IMG/VR virus record: IMGVR_UViG_3300020125_000226
Span: 1-24,663 of that record
DNA from: a virus
Reading direction: 5' to 3' (one strand)
Length of the DNA: 24,663 nt
The translations under genes were made by a program, and so were the position numbers. Below the pieces are notes generated by a model. The model did no database searches and had not been told where the DNA came from. It saw nothing but the letters and a program-made list of their open reading frames with translations. Positions within the stretch are counted from its first letter, which is position 1; every line of letters starts with the position of its first letter. This document shows positions 6,755 through 13,839 of the stretch, piece by piece.

Positions 6755-7402
6755 TCAAAACTGGGGCTGCAAGTCCTCGGCCTGACGCTTGTCGAAACCG
6801 GGGCACGCGGCCGAAATCATCTCGCGTGTGACAGACTGGTCCTGCACAGCCAGAGCCACGTAATCGACTGAAGGCAAACCGTCTTCGGTCCACTGCTCCG
6901 GCACGGTCGGATCGAGCTTTTGCACCGCCGTTTGAATGGCGTGCATTAGGGCGATGGATTGCTGTTGCGGGTCGGGTTCCACTCTTTCGCCCACCCCGGC
7001 GTCCGCGTGTCCAGCCCCACCGGAAACCAACCCCTCACTCCCGGACGGATTTGCATCATCTGCGCTGCCGTGTAGTGCTCGTGGATCGGGAACCGACCCG
7101 GACGCAGTTCCGCCAGCACTTTGTATTGCTGCTGGTGCCCCGTCAGTCGGCGCGGAATCTTCTTGAAGATGATGCTGAATGCCATTTTTCTCGTCTCTCT
7201 CGATAGCCGCCGCCAAAGCGTGCGACCCACGCGGATAAGCATGATACGAACGGGCCATGAGTGTCAAGAAGGCGTCGAAGCTTTCCGGGTACACATAGAC
7301 TTTGCAAACGCCCTTCACGAACGAATGCTTGTTGAGCAGAACTGTTTGACCGGCGCGACCGCCCGTCAGAACCATCTCGATTGTTTGGCCACGTTGCAAC
7401 AT
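6755..7402 (-). CDS. unknown virion-region protein with Pro/Gly-rich middle
   Basis: 215 residues. ATG 7402 has GGGAGGG just upstream. Residues 1-65 (GQTIEMVLTGGRAGQTVLLN, VYVYPESFDAFLTLMAR) look like a compact beta-alpha domain. Residues about 80-140 are low complexity (Gly, Ser, Pro, Asp). The C-terminal 60 carry a helix, then EQWTEDGLPSVDYVAL and VTREMISAACPGFDKRQA. The C-terminal pattern (W, DGxPxV, then a helix) resembles short segments in several phage head-region proteins, but I cannot name a family. It is a probable virion-associated or assembly protein by position only. Confidence 0.8.
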   Translation of the reverse strand: MLQRGQTIEMVLTGGRAGQTVLLNKHSFVKGVCKVYVYPESFDAFLTLMARSYHAYPRGSHALAAAIERDEKNGIQHHLQEDSAPTDGAPAAIQSAGGTASGSVPDPRALHGSADDANPSGSEGLVSGGAGHADAGVGERVEPDPQQQSIALMHAIQTAVQKLDPTVPEQWTEDGLPSVDYVALAVQDQSVTREMISAACPGFDKRQAEDLQPQF

Positions 7403-7429
7403 TAGACCCTCCCAGGACTGTTGAACTTG

Positions 7430-8413
7430 TTACTGCAAAACGCGCGCCTGCACCACCAGTTTAGGAACGCCGTATGTGTCGGCAGCGAGAATGACTGTGA
7501 GCGCAGCACCCGCGATGCCACCGTCCGTGATCGTGCTGACGAAGCCGGGCACACTCTGGCCAGCCTTCGTCGCAACACCAGTCGGAGAAACGGGATTGAG
7601 TTGCGGAGGCACAACTTCGACATGAACCTTGTGATCGCCGATGTTGTCGGCAATCGTGGAAATCGTCAGCGTGTGCGTGCTGTTGTCGAACGATGCGTGC
7701 AGCGCGGGCAGGAGCGCGGCAACCATGAGTTCGGCCAACGAGGACACCTTGTTCTCGCTATCCACTCCACCGGTCAATGTGGCCGAGCCCCACGCGCCGT
7801 TGCCGGTCGTCATGGATGCTGTGGTCGCAACCGCATTCGCGGTGGCTGCATTGAGCGTGGAGCGCGCGGTGACTGTCGCGGTGTGGGAAGCCGCCACTGC
7901 GGTGACGTTCGGATCGGGTGCCGTGACCACGTAGTCGGTCCCAGGCGTGCCGCCCGAACCGTTGATCGCATGAACGAGATTGAGAATCGACGCGGCTTCT
8001 GTGCCGCCGATCTTCACGTCGCCGTCCACGGCCGGGCTGGCGACGAAGCTGTAAACGCGAGTGCCGATGGTGACGGTATCACTTGTGCCATAGTTAGAGC
8101 TTGATGTCAGCACGCCGGACGCGAGCACAACGCGCTCGATCTGGTTGGCGTTCGTGACCGTGATGTCGAGATAGCTGGAATCGTCGCTCGGATTGAAGAC
8201 TGCAACGCGCAGGCTCCAGCCGGACATATCCGCCGCTTCGGCGAGCGTTGCCGGTGTGACATTCGCCCAAACCTTGCGGCTGGCAAAATTTTGCACGAAA
8301 GCTTTTGCGTCTGCGCTGGACTCAGCCACGACCACGAAAGTATCAGGGCCGTCCGAAGGTGCGGGCGACGTGTCGGGATCGGGCAATTGGAGGAGGTACG
8401 GAGTTGCGGTCAT
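7430..8413 (-). CDS. head-region structural protein with inserted module
   Basis: 327 residues from ATG 8413, which has GGAG six bases upstream; a TTG five codons earlier lies in poorer context. Residues 1-98 (MTATPYLLQLPDPDTSPAPS, DTFVVVAESSADAKAFV, SGWSLRVAVF) and 220-327 (SSLAELMVAALLPALHASFD, HTLTISTIADNIGDHKVHV) look like one domain seen after the capsid gene in many siphoviruses, probably a minor head protein. Residues about 100-219 are the shared module also present in the tube and connector proteins. A hairpin separates it from the capsid gene, so it is likely made in smaller amounts. Confidence 0.7.
   Translation of the reverse strand: MTATPYLLQLPDPDTSPAPSDGPDTFVVVAESSADAKAFVQNFASRKVWANVTPATLAEAADMSGWSLRVAVFNPSDDSSYLDITVTNANQIERVVLASGVLTSSSNYGTSDTVTIGTRVYSFVASPAVDGDVKIGGTEAASILNLVHAINGSGGTPGTDYVVTAPDPNVTAVAASHTATVTARSTLNAATANAVATTASMTTGNGAWGSATLTGGVDSENKVSSLAELMVAALLPALHASFDNSTHTLTISTIADNIGDHKVHVEVVPPQLNPVSPTGVATKAGQSVPGFVSTITDGGIAGAALTVILAADTYGVPKLVVQARVLQ
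7757..8116 (-). repeat. shared virion module, copy in head-region gene
   Basis: Codes for residues about 100-219: TVTIGTRVYSF, KIGGTEAASILNLVHAING, GGTPGTDYVV, DPNVTAVAASHTATVTA, WGSATLTGGVD. It is close to the tail-tube copy in both protein and DNA (identical 16-mer at 7986-8001). Confidence 0.8.
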
Positions 8414-8449
8414 GGCTGACTCCAGCAAGGAGGCAAGGAAAACCCAGAA

Positions 8450-8486
8450 ACGAAGAGGGGGAGCTTTTTGGGCTCCCCCGTTTCGT
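8450..8486 (-). terminator. strong hairpin just after the capsid gene
   Basis: On the minus strand ACGAA-AC-GGGGGAGC, a seven-base loop (CCAAAAA), GCTCCCCC-TC-TTCGT. That is eight G/C-rich pairs plus five more beyond a small internal loop, followed by TTCTGGGTTTTCC. It begins six bases after the capsid stop. Likely role: partial termination and 3'-end protection of capsid mRNA. Confidence 0.65.
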
Positions 8487-8491
8487 GGGTC

Positions 8492-9469
8492 TTAGTTCTT
8501 GATGCCCGGCGCGATGGCCAAACCCTTCTCGCTGAACAGAGCGAGACCGGTGTACCACTTGATGCGCCAGATGCGAACGTCCTGACGTTCCGACTCGCCG
8601 ACATCGACGATGTGGATACCAGCGGCTTCGCTGGCGGTCAGACCGGCAACGCCGTGCTGGCGTGAGCCGTCGTCGAACGTACCGGCGAAGATCGTGGTCG
8701 CCACGTGGTACGACGCGTCCGGGGTGTCCTGGTTCAGCGGAATCCAGTCATTACGGAAGATCGGAATGCCGAGGTAGACGGGAACCGTCGCACCGGAAGG
8801 CAGTTCCATCACTTCCGTGATGTGGGCGCCGCCGAGCGCACGAAGCAGCGCCTTGAAGCTGCGGATCGTGCGGGCATGCATCGCGAGGTAATCGACTTCG
8901 CCGTCCTTATCGACCACGAGGTCGGTCAGGTTGTCGATGATGTCGAACGAGAGGTTGGAACCAGCCGAGCCGGTATCAACTTCTTGGTTGGCCGAGGCCA
9001 GCGCGAGCAGGCCGGGGAACGTCGCGTTCGTGCCGTCGCCGTTGATGAAGAGGTCTTGCCACTTGCGGCCAGCCGCCTTCGCCTTCGACGCGATCTGGAT
9101 CGCAGTCTGGTCGTTGCCGTCGCCGGAACGAGTTGCCTGGATCAGACCGTTGACTTCCGCGTCACCGATGATCGTGGTGAGCGAGGAGGTCAGATGGGTG
9201 AACGTCGCCGGGTCTTTCGCGGCTTCGCGTTCCGTCTGGTTGACACCGCCCGTCGCGAATGCGCCGAGTGTGCCGTCCGTGTCGCCAACGCCAACGGTCG
9301 CAACCGGGCCAAGCGAATTCTCGCGGTTGTACGCGAGGGCGTTACCCTCGATCCCGTCGAACGGAATCTTTTCGTACATGCGATTGACGGTGATGATGTT
9401 CTCGATCACGCCTGCGACAAGCTCGTCCTGAGCCAGCTTGGCGGATTCCGTGAGGGTAACTGAGGTCAT
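8492..9469 (-). CDS. major capsid protein (HK97-fold)
   Basis: 325 residues from ATG 9469, with GGAGAAAG just upstream; more upstream in-frame codons lie in the leader. It begins MTSVTLTESAKLAQDELVAG and continues with VIENIITVNRMYEKIPF and GNALAYNRENSLG. Later come KWQDLFINGD, DYLAMHARTIRSFKALLRAL (spine helix region), PVYLGIPIFRNDWIP and a closing GLALFSEKGLAIAPGI. This is the pattern of the HK97-fold capsid proteins that pair with DUF4055-type portals. No N-terminal delta domain is obvious, consistent with the separate scaffold gene upstream. It has its own promoter-like site and a hairpin after its stop. Confidence 0.9.
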   Translation of the reverse strand: MTSVTLTESAKLAQDELVAGVIENIITVNRMYEKIPFDGIEGNALAYNRENSLGPVATVGVGDTDGTLGAFATGGVNQTEREAAKDPATFTHLTSSLTTIIGDAEVNGLIQATRSGDGNDQTAIQIASKAKAAGRKWQDLFINGDGTNATFPGLLALASANQEVDTGSAGSNLSFDIIDNLTDLVVDKDGEVDYLAMHARTIRSFKALLRALGGAHITEVMELPSGATVPVYLGIPIFRNDWIPLNQDTPDASYHVATTIFAGTFDDGSRQHGVAGLTASEAAGIHIVDVGESERQDVRIWRIKWYTGLALFSEKGLAIAPGIKN

Positions 9470-9635
9470 GGTCTTTCTCCTGGTTGATCCAAAAAACTTT
9501 TCAACGACACCGGCCAGAGGCTCCCAGTTGGGACTTCTTGCGCGATCTCGGCGGATCACCCGTCGAAGAATCGACCCGCTCTTTCATCCCTCACCATCAC
9601 GGTGAATGAACTACGGAGCACCGAAATTCGAGATC

Positions 9636-9664
9636 ATGATGGGGGCAAGGAAAACTCCTGTCAA
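9636..9664 (-). promoter_or_regulatory. promoter-like site, TTGACA-N17-CATCAT
   Basis: TTGACA (9664-9659), 17 bases, then CATCAT (9641-9636), four of six to the -10. It lies in the 218-bp gap between scaffold stop and capsid start, the longest gap inside the head block, which holds no gene. The long leader also contains a small TCACC/GGTGA hairpin at 9591-9605. Confidence 0.4.
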
Positions 9665-9687
9665 CCCCGCCCCCTAGCATGATCCTT

Positions 9688-10518
9688 TTACTTCTGACGG
9701 CCCAGTCCGTGCTCGACTTGGCCCTTCGTCAAACCGGCCGCGATTTTCTGGGTCGGGGTCATCTTGTCCCGATCCGTAACCGTGCGAGTTTGCGAGTTAT
9801 TTTTCTGCTGCTGCGCACCGCCGCCGCCCTTGGTTTCGCTTTCAAAAGCGCGGGCATACGTCGTGTTCAGCTTCATCTCGGCGACGAGACCTTCGATGTC
9901 AAGGAAGCCGCCCTTTCCGTCCGTGCGAACGTCGCCGGTTTTCGGATCAACGACGCGGACCACGTAGTCCTCGCCGTCCTGCACGACCTTAACTTGGCTG
10001 CGAACGATGGGGAGCAGAAGATCGACCGACCCCTTGGCCTTCGCGAGTGCCGCGTTGGCTTGCTGGCCGACGAGATACTTCTCCAGCGACTTCGACATGA
10101 CGCTGATCTTGCCATCGGCGAGGTCCGTCAGTTCTTTCGCTTTCTTCTCGAAGTCCTTGCGGATCGCGTCCATGTTGACTTTGAGTTCGCCACCGTTCTT
10201 CGCTTTGAGAACGAGATCGTCGATGTGGGCTTTCAACGCTTCCTTCGCGTCCTTGCCGTCTTCGACTGTGATGCCCTGCGCGGTCATCAACTCTTCGAAC
10301 GCCTGAAGCACGCCGCGACGATCCGCAGCTTCTTTCTGGGCCTTCTTCATGTTGAAGTCCGTACGACCGAGCGTTTCATTCAAACCGGTGATCGCAGTCG
10401 CGAACGGCTTGAACTCCGGCTTGAGTGTGAACTTGCCGTCTGCACCGGCCGCATACGCGGGGCGATACTCTTCGGCAACGCCGTCGAGCGAATCGACGGT
10501 CTCTGCAAATTTGGTCAT
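9688..10518 (-). CDS. capsid scaffolding protein
   Basis: 276 residues from ATG 10518, with GGAAAGAG upstream; a GTG eight codons earlier lacks a good site. It begins MTKFAETVDSLDGVAEEYRP, then a predicted long helical, charged middle (residues about 50-160, Lys/Glu/Asp/Ala-rich). It ends with a Gly/Gln-rich linker (GGGGAQQQKNN) and a basic helix. This is the composition of phage scaffolding proteins, which fill the procapsid and leave during maturation. The segment VDLLLPIVRSQVKV and the following DYVVRVVDPKTGDVRTDGK are also usual in such proteins. Position directly before the capsid gene supports it. No protease motif is seen in it. Confidence 0.8.
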   Translation of the reverse strand: MTKFAETVDSLDGVAEEYRPAYAAGADGKFTLKPEFKPFATAITGLNETLGRTDFNMKKAQKEAADRRGVLQAFEELMTAQGITVEDGKDAKEALKAHIDDLVLKAKNGGELKVNMDAIRKDFEKKAKELTDLADGKISVMSKSLEKYLVGQQANAALAKAKGSVDLLLPIVRSQVKVVQDGEDYVVRVVDPKTGDVRTDGKGGFLDIEGLVAEMKLNTTYARAFESETKGGGGAQQQKNNSQTRTVTDRDKMTPTQKIAAGLTKGQVEHGLGRQK

Positions 10519-10585
10519 TGTAGTTCTCTTTCCGACAATCACCGTCCGCCCAGGATCACCCTGAGATGTACGATGTCCTCAACCA

Positions 10586-10816
10586 TCACTTCCGTGCGTC
10601 GTGACGCTTCTTCAGTGCTGGATACTTTGCGTAGACCTTGCGGTCAACCTTCGCTTCTGTGGAGCCACCAATTGCGGCTGCGCGTGAAAGCGCATCGCGG
10701 GCATGCGGGAGATCGTTGTCGGGATACTTACGAATCTCTTTGCCGTTGTGGTGGACAATGAGAGCAAAGTCGCTGTCGGGGAGCGCGTTGCGGATTTTTG
10801 CGTGCATCTTGGACAT
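10586..10816 (-). CDS. DUF6582-like small protein, unknown role
   Basis: 76 residues from ATG 10816; a GTG three codons earlier is an alternative, and neither has a strong ribosome site. It reads MSKMHAKIRNALPDSDFALI, then NDLPHARDALSRAAAIG and a Lys/Arg-rich end VYAKYPALKKR. The pattern (RxxLPDSxFAxP...HARxALxRxxxxGxxxxxxxVxxxVxxKYP) is widespread in phages and bacteria, near or fused to capsid and protease genes, without known function. It lies between TerS and scaffold and has its own promoter-like site. Confidence 0.75.
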   Translation of the reverse strand: MSKMHAKIRNALPDSDFALIVHHNGKEIRKYPDNDLPHARDALSRAAAIGGSTEAKVDRKVYAKYPALKKRHDARK

Positions 10817-10843
10817 TTGGATCACCCAAATAGTTCAAAAGCT

Positions 10844-10872
10844 AAAATACGGGCCGATCCCCAGGCCGTCAA
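10844..10872 (-). promoter_or_regulatory. promoter-like site, TTGACG-N17-TATTTT
   Basis: TTGACG (10872-10867) overlaps the TGA stop of TerS. A 17-base spacer leads to TATTTT (10849-10844), four of six to the -10. It could drive the DUF6582-like and scaffold genes. Confidence 0.5.
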
Positions 10873-11450
10873 GTCCGCACGACTTTAAGGGCGGTCGAGG
10901 GCAGCGGCTCCGGCGCGACAGGGGTGGCCGTGGCGTCCACGACTTGCGTAAGACCTTGGTGCAGTTCGATGCTGCCCTTCTCCCAATCTTCGAGGCCGGG
11001 ATTGGTCATAGGCACGACGGCGAGGCCAACGCGGACATTGATCGTCGGCGCGGCGGCATCGCGCTTGCGCTGGTACTTGTCCGGCTTCGAGCCGTCCAGA
11101 AGCTTCGCGAGAAGTCCATCTGAGTAGTTCGTCTTTTGGCCGACGATCTCGCCCTGATAGTAGACATCCTCTTCGACCCCGGTGATCGCACGACGAACGG
11201 CTTCGGCTTCGAAGCGATCTCCGGCGCGCTCAATCGCTTCGGCCCACGCAATGGCGAATTCTTGGTCGGTCTTCTTGCGATAGTACAGCGGGTTCGTATT
11301 TTTGAATCCAGCCAATTGCGCAGCTTCAGGAACGCGGCCGATCTCTCCGAGAAGTTGGAGGAACAGCTTCGCGCGCTTCGCGCTGAAATTCTGATCGGCG
11401 GAAACGATCTCGTAAGTTTTAGAGCGAGTGGTCGTGATGGCTTTGGTCAT
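10869..11450 (-). CDS. terminase small subunit
   Basis: 193 residues. Residues 25-110 show the phBC6A51-type/terminase small subunit pattern. There is a helix-turn-helix with RVPEAAQLAGFKNTNPLYYR, then DQEFAIAWAEAIERAGDRFE, EAVRRAITGVEEDVYYQGEI, VGQKTNYSDGLLAKLLDG and PDKYQ. The protein recognises the packaging site and regulates the large subunit. The C-terminal 60 residues are Pro/Ala/Val-rich and probably flexible. Position is unusual: it lies about 3 kb downstream of TerL, after portal and the Ntn hydrolase, rather than before TerL. There is no ribosome site; a TAAAAT box six bases before the ATG suggests a leaderless transcript. Confidence 0.8.
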   Translation of the reverse strand: MTKAITTTRSKTYEIVSADQNFSAKRAKLFLQLLGEIGRVPEAAQLAGFKNTNPLYYRKKTDQEFAIAWAEAIERAGDRFEAEAVRRAITGVEEDVYYQGEIVGQKTNYSDGLLAKLLDGSKPDKYQRKRDAAAPTINVRVGLAVVPMTNPGLEDWEKGSIELHQGLTQVVDATATPVAPEPLPSTALKVVRT

Positions 11451-11456
11451 AACACG

Positions 11457-11484
11457 ATTTTACCGCATATTCGCTGTTCAGCAA
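11457..11484 (-). promoter_or_regulatory. candidate leaderless promoter for TerS
   Basis: TAAAAT (11462-11457) matches the -10 at five of six. TTGCTG (11484-11479) lies 16 bases upstream. Only six bases separate the -10 from ATG 11450, so transcription would start at the A of ATG. No Shine-Dalgarno is present. Confidence 0.4.
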
Positions 11485-11489
11485 ATATC

Positions 11490-12032
11490 TCACTTCTTCG
11501 CGCGCTTGGGCTTGGGCTTCGCCAACGGGACCGGCGGAATCTCAGGCGCAGGCGGCACTTCGAAAGACCCTTGCTGCACCGGCAGCGCGCAAGTCAAATC
11601 TCGCTTGCACGCAGCACGAACTGCTTCAGCCGCCGAGGCTCCGTGTTCGAGCGCACCGTATGCGAATTGCGAACCGTGGCCGACCGCGACAAACTTCTCG
11701 CTGATCGCATCAACGCTCGCGCGCCACTCGCCTTCGCTTTCGTGCTCTTCCCAGTCGATGTCGATGACGAACACGTGGCCCTTCGGAAAAATCATGATCC
11801 CGGAGAATGCCGTCTTCGTGGCAGCGAGCTTATCGCGCGGCGGCATCTTGCGCGGCGACGCGGTGGCGAGGATGGCGCGGACATCGCGATCATCGTTGTC
11901 GCCCGCCGTGCCGAGCAGCGCGCCGTTCTTCAGCTTGAAGATTTTGCGGACGTTGGTGACATGCATGAGATGCGTGTCAGAACACCGGCTATCGGCAGCG
12001 AGAACTTTGCCGTCCCACACAATCACCGTCAT
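11490..12032 (-). CDS. Ntn-hydrolase, proteasome beta/HslV-like
   Basis: 180 residues with a strong GGAGGG site. The start MTVIVWDGKVLAADSRCSD matches the HslV/proteasome beta opening. After Met removal the N-terminal residue would be Thr1, the nucleophile, with Asp13 and Lys29 (NVRKIFKL) where the family has its catalytic Asp17 and Lys33. Later come LLGTAGDND, VAVGHGSQFAYGAL and EHGASAAEAVRAACKRD, all typical of the fold. The last 30 residues are a Pro/Lys-rich tail. Such genes occur in some phage head regions. A role in capsid or scaffold processing, or in host protein turnover, is possible. No HslU-like ATPase is in the window, so function is inference. Confidence 0.75.
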   Translation of the reverse strand: MTVIVWDGKVLAADSRCSDTHLMHVTNVRKIFKLKNGALLGTAGDNDDRDVRAILATASPRKMPPRDKLAATKTAFSGIMIFPKGHVFVIDIDWEEHESEGEWRASVDAISEKFVAVGHGSQFAYGALEHGASAAEAVRAACKRDLTCALPVQQGSFEVPPAPEIPPVPLAKPKPKRAKK

Positions 12033-12050
12033 GACGACCCTCCACGGTCT

Positions 12051-13778
12051 TTACGATCCGATAAGCTTTGCTTTGCCCTTGACCGGGTGATTGATGTCCA
12101 CCGGCACTTTCTTTTTCTTCACGCCCTTCGGCGACGTGCCGGGTTTCGATTTTGCTGCGGGCTTCGAAGTTGACGGAGCTTTTGCCGGTGTATTGCCGCC
12201 AGCAGGATTGTCCGTATTGTCGTCGCCACCGCCCGGAACGTCGTTGAGAATATCCGTGGCGGTGCTGTCGTCTGCGTTGTTGACGGTCTCGACCGAACGA
12301 ATCTGCTCGCTCGCCGTGACGAAGCTCGGCTTGACGATAAGGTTCGTGGCTTCCCACTCGATCTGATCCATCTCTTCCTCGGTGTCGAGGTCGGCGGCCA
12401 GAACTTCGAGGCGCTTCATTTCTTCCAGCCAAGTCCAACGCGAGATGTCGCCGCGCTTGCGGGCTTCCGTCAGCGTGTTGATCGCGGCGGTGTTCGCGTC
12501 TTCCTCGGTGAAGTCGGTGTTGATAAGGCACGTGCCGCCGTCAGACTTGTTGATCCAGTCGGCGGTGATCTTGAGCGCCTGATTGACCGAGACCATGAAG
12601 CGCAGGCTCATGTCCTTCAGCGGCGAGATCGCTTCGCTGGAGTCCAACGCGCGCTCGGTCGCCGTACGGCCACCGATCTTGCGGCGCAGGAATTCGGCGC
12701 CCCACGAGGCCATCTTGTCTTCGAGCTTTTCGAGATCGGTTTCACCGGCACCAATCGCCTTGCCCGTGTGCTCGACGTAATAGAACTTGCCGTTCGCGTC
12801 GCGCGTGGCAAGCAACTGACGCGGACCGATGGCCATGTTCTCTTGCGAACCCTGCACCATCTGCGCGCCGGAAACCGCGAGCATCGGGAAACGCGCCACG
12901 GTCAGAATGTTGATTTGGTCCGATGTGGACTGCCAGTGACGCACGTTCAGATGCGCGAGGTCTTCCAGCGGCGGCTTCGATGTCATGAAGCCGGAGCGGT
13001 TCGCGTAGAACGTCACCAGCGGAATGTAGTCGAGATCGGACAAGCCCTCTTCGATCTTCACCCAAATCGGGTCTTTCTGCTCGTCGGTTTTGCGAAGCTC
13101 CCAAAGCTCCCAACGGCCGGGTTCGAGAATGCGGATGCGCTGCTTCGTGACTTCCCTGAAGCCGTCCATCACGGTTTCGACTTCCGCGATGCGAACGTGC
13201 TGAAGAACTTCGACGCCGTTCTTCACGATGGCGTACGCGAAGAGCATGTTCTCCGGGCGAATGAGCGTCCAGTACGGACGGCGATTTTCTTTGAGATCGT
13301 CTTCGAGCGTGCGCGTCGCCTTCTCGGCCGGGTCGAGTTTCGGCATGTCGATCAGGATGTGCGAGAAACCTTTTGCGATGGCGTCACGAAGCCACTCGCG
13401 TGCGAAGCTCGTCAGGCTCGCGCCTTGGAGGTCGATGTTTTTCCAGTAGCCGGTGTCTTCGTTCGCGATCTCTTCCGGCACATCGGAGTTCAGCTTGATC
13501 GGCTCAACGAACGGCTTGCCGACAAGACTGTCGAGCGTCAACTCGAACATATTGAACAGCGTATTGCGGTTCAAACGCTCGTTGTAATTCTCGTTGCTTT
13601 CTTCCGCGTGCTGCGGGAGGTACGTGCGCTCCGCCATGCGCATCGCATCGGTGCCGCCCATGAGCGTGATAATCATCGCCCACTTGGATTCCATTTCGAG
13701 ATACGCAAGCGACTTCACCGACGGATCGGGCTGTTCGGCGGCGGCTGCTTTCGCTGAAGGCTTGACGTTCTTGGCCAT
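12051..13778 (-). CDS. portal protein (DUF4055 family)
   Basis: 575 residues from ATG 13778, preceded by AAGGGG eight bases upstream; an upstream in-frame start lacks a site. Residues about 20-110 (DPSVKSLAYLEMESKWAMII, GGTDAMRMAERTYLPQH, NENYNERLNRNTLFNMFE, LDSLVGKPF) are diagnostic of DUF4055 portal proteins. The middle has LRDAIAKGFSHILIDMPKL, RPYWTLIRPENML and DIPLVTFYANR-like wing strands, and ERALDSSEAISPLKDMSLRF contributes to the long crown helix. The C-terminal 80 are Asp/Gly/Pro/Lys-rich and probably disordered. The dodecameric portal forms the DNA gate at one capsid vertex and docks TerL during packaging. Confidence 0.9.
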   Translation of the reverse strand: MAKNVKPSAKAAAAEQPDPSVKSLAYLEMESKWAMIITLMGGTDAMRMAERTYLPQHAEESNENYNERLNRNTLFNMFELTLDSLVGKPFVEPIKLNSDVPEEIANEDTGYWKNIDLQGASLTSFAREWLRDAIAKGFSHILIDMPKLDPAEKATRTLEDDLKENRRPYWTLIRPENMLFAYAIVKNGVEVLQHVRIAEVETVMDGFREVTKQRIRILEPGRWELWELRKTDEQKDPIWVKIEEGLSDLDYIPLVTFYANRSGFMTSKPPLEDLAHLNVRHWQSTSDQINILTVARFPMLAVSGAQMVQGSQENMAIGPRQLLATRDANGKFYYVEHTGKAIGAGETDLEKLEDKMASWGAEFLRRKIGGRTATERALDSSEAISPLKDMSLRFMVSVNQALKITADWINKSDGGTCLINTDFTEEDANTAAINTLTEARKRGDISRWTWLEEMKRLEVLAADLDTEEEMDQIEWEATNLIVKPSFVTASEQIRSVETVNNADDSTATDILNDVPGGGDDNTDNPAGGNTPAKAPSTSKPAAKSKPGTSPKGVKKKKVPVDINHPVKGKAKLIGS

Positions 13779-13803
13779 TTCCGACCCCTTGGGGAGAGCG
13801 GCC

Positions 13804-13832
13804 AGGGTAGGTCGATGGCCGAATTCTGTCAA
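13804..13832 (-). promoter_or_regulatory. promoter-like site, TTGACA-N17-TACCCT
   Basis: TTGACA (13832-13827), 17 bases, then TACCCT (13809-13804), three of six. It lies in the 61-bp gap before the portal gene. The perfect -35 and the spacing are the argument; the -10 is weak. Confidence 0.35.
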
Positions 13833-13839
13833 TCAGAGG

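Noticed and set aside
9559-9559. Upstream start for the capsid gene adding about 30 residues
   Set aside because: The extension (Arg-rich, then KFFGSTRRK) lies in the leader. ATG 9469 has a strong GGAGAAAG and the family-typical N-terminus.
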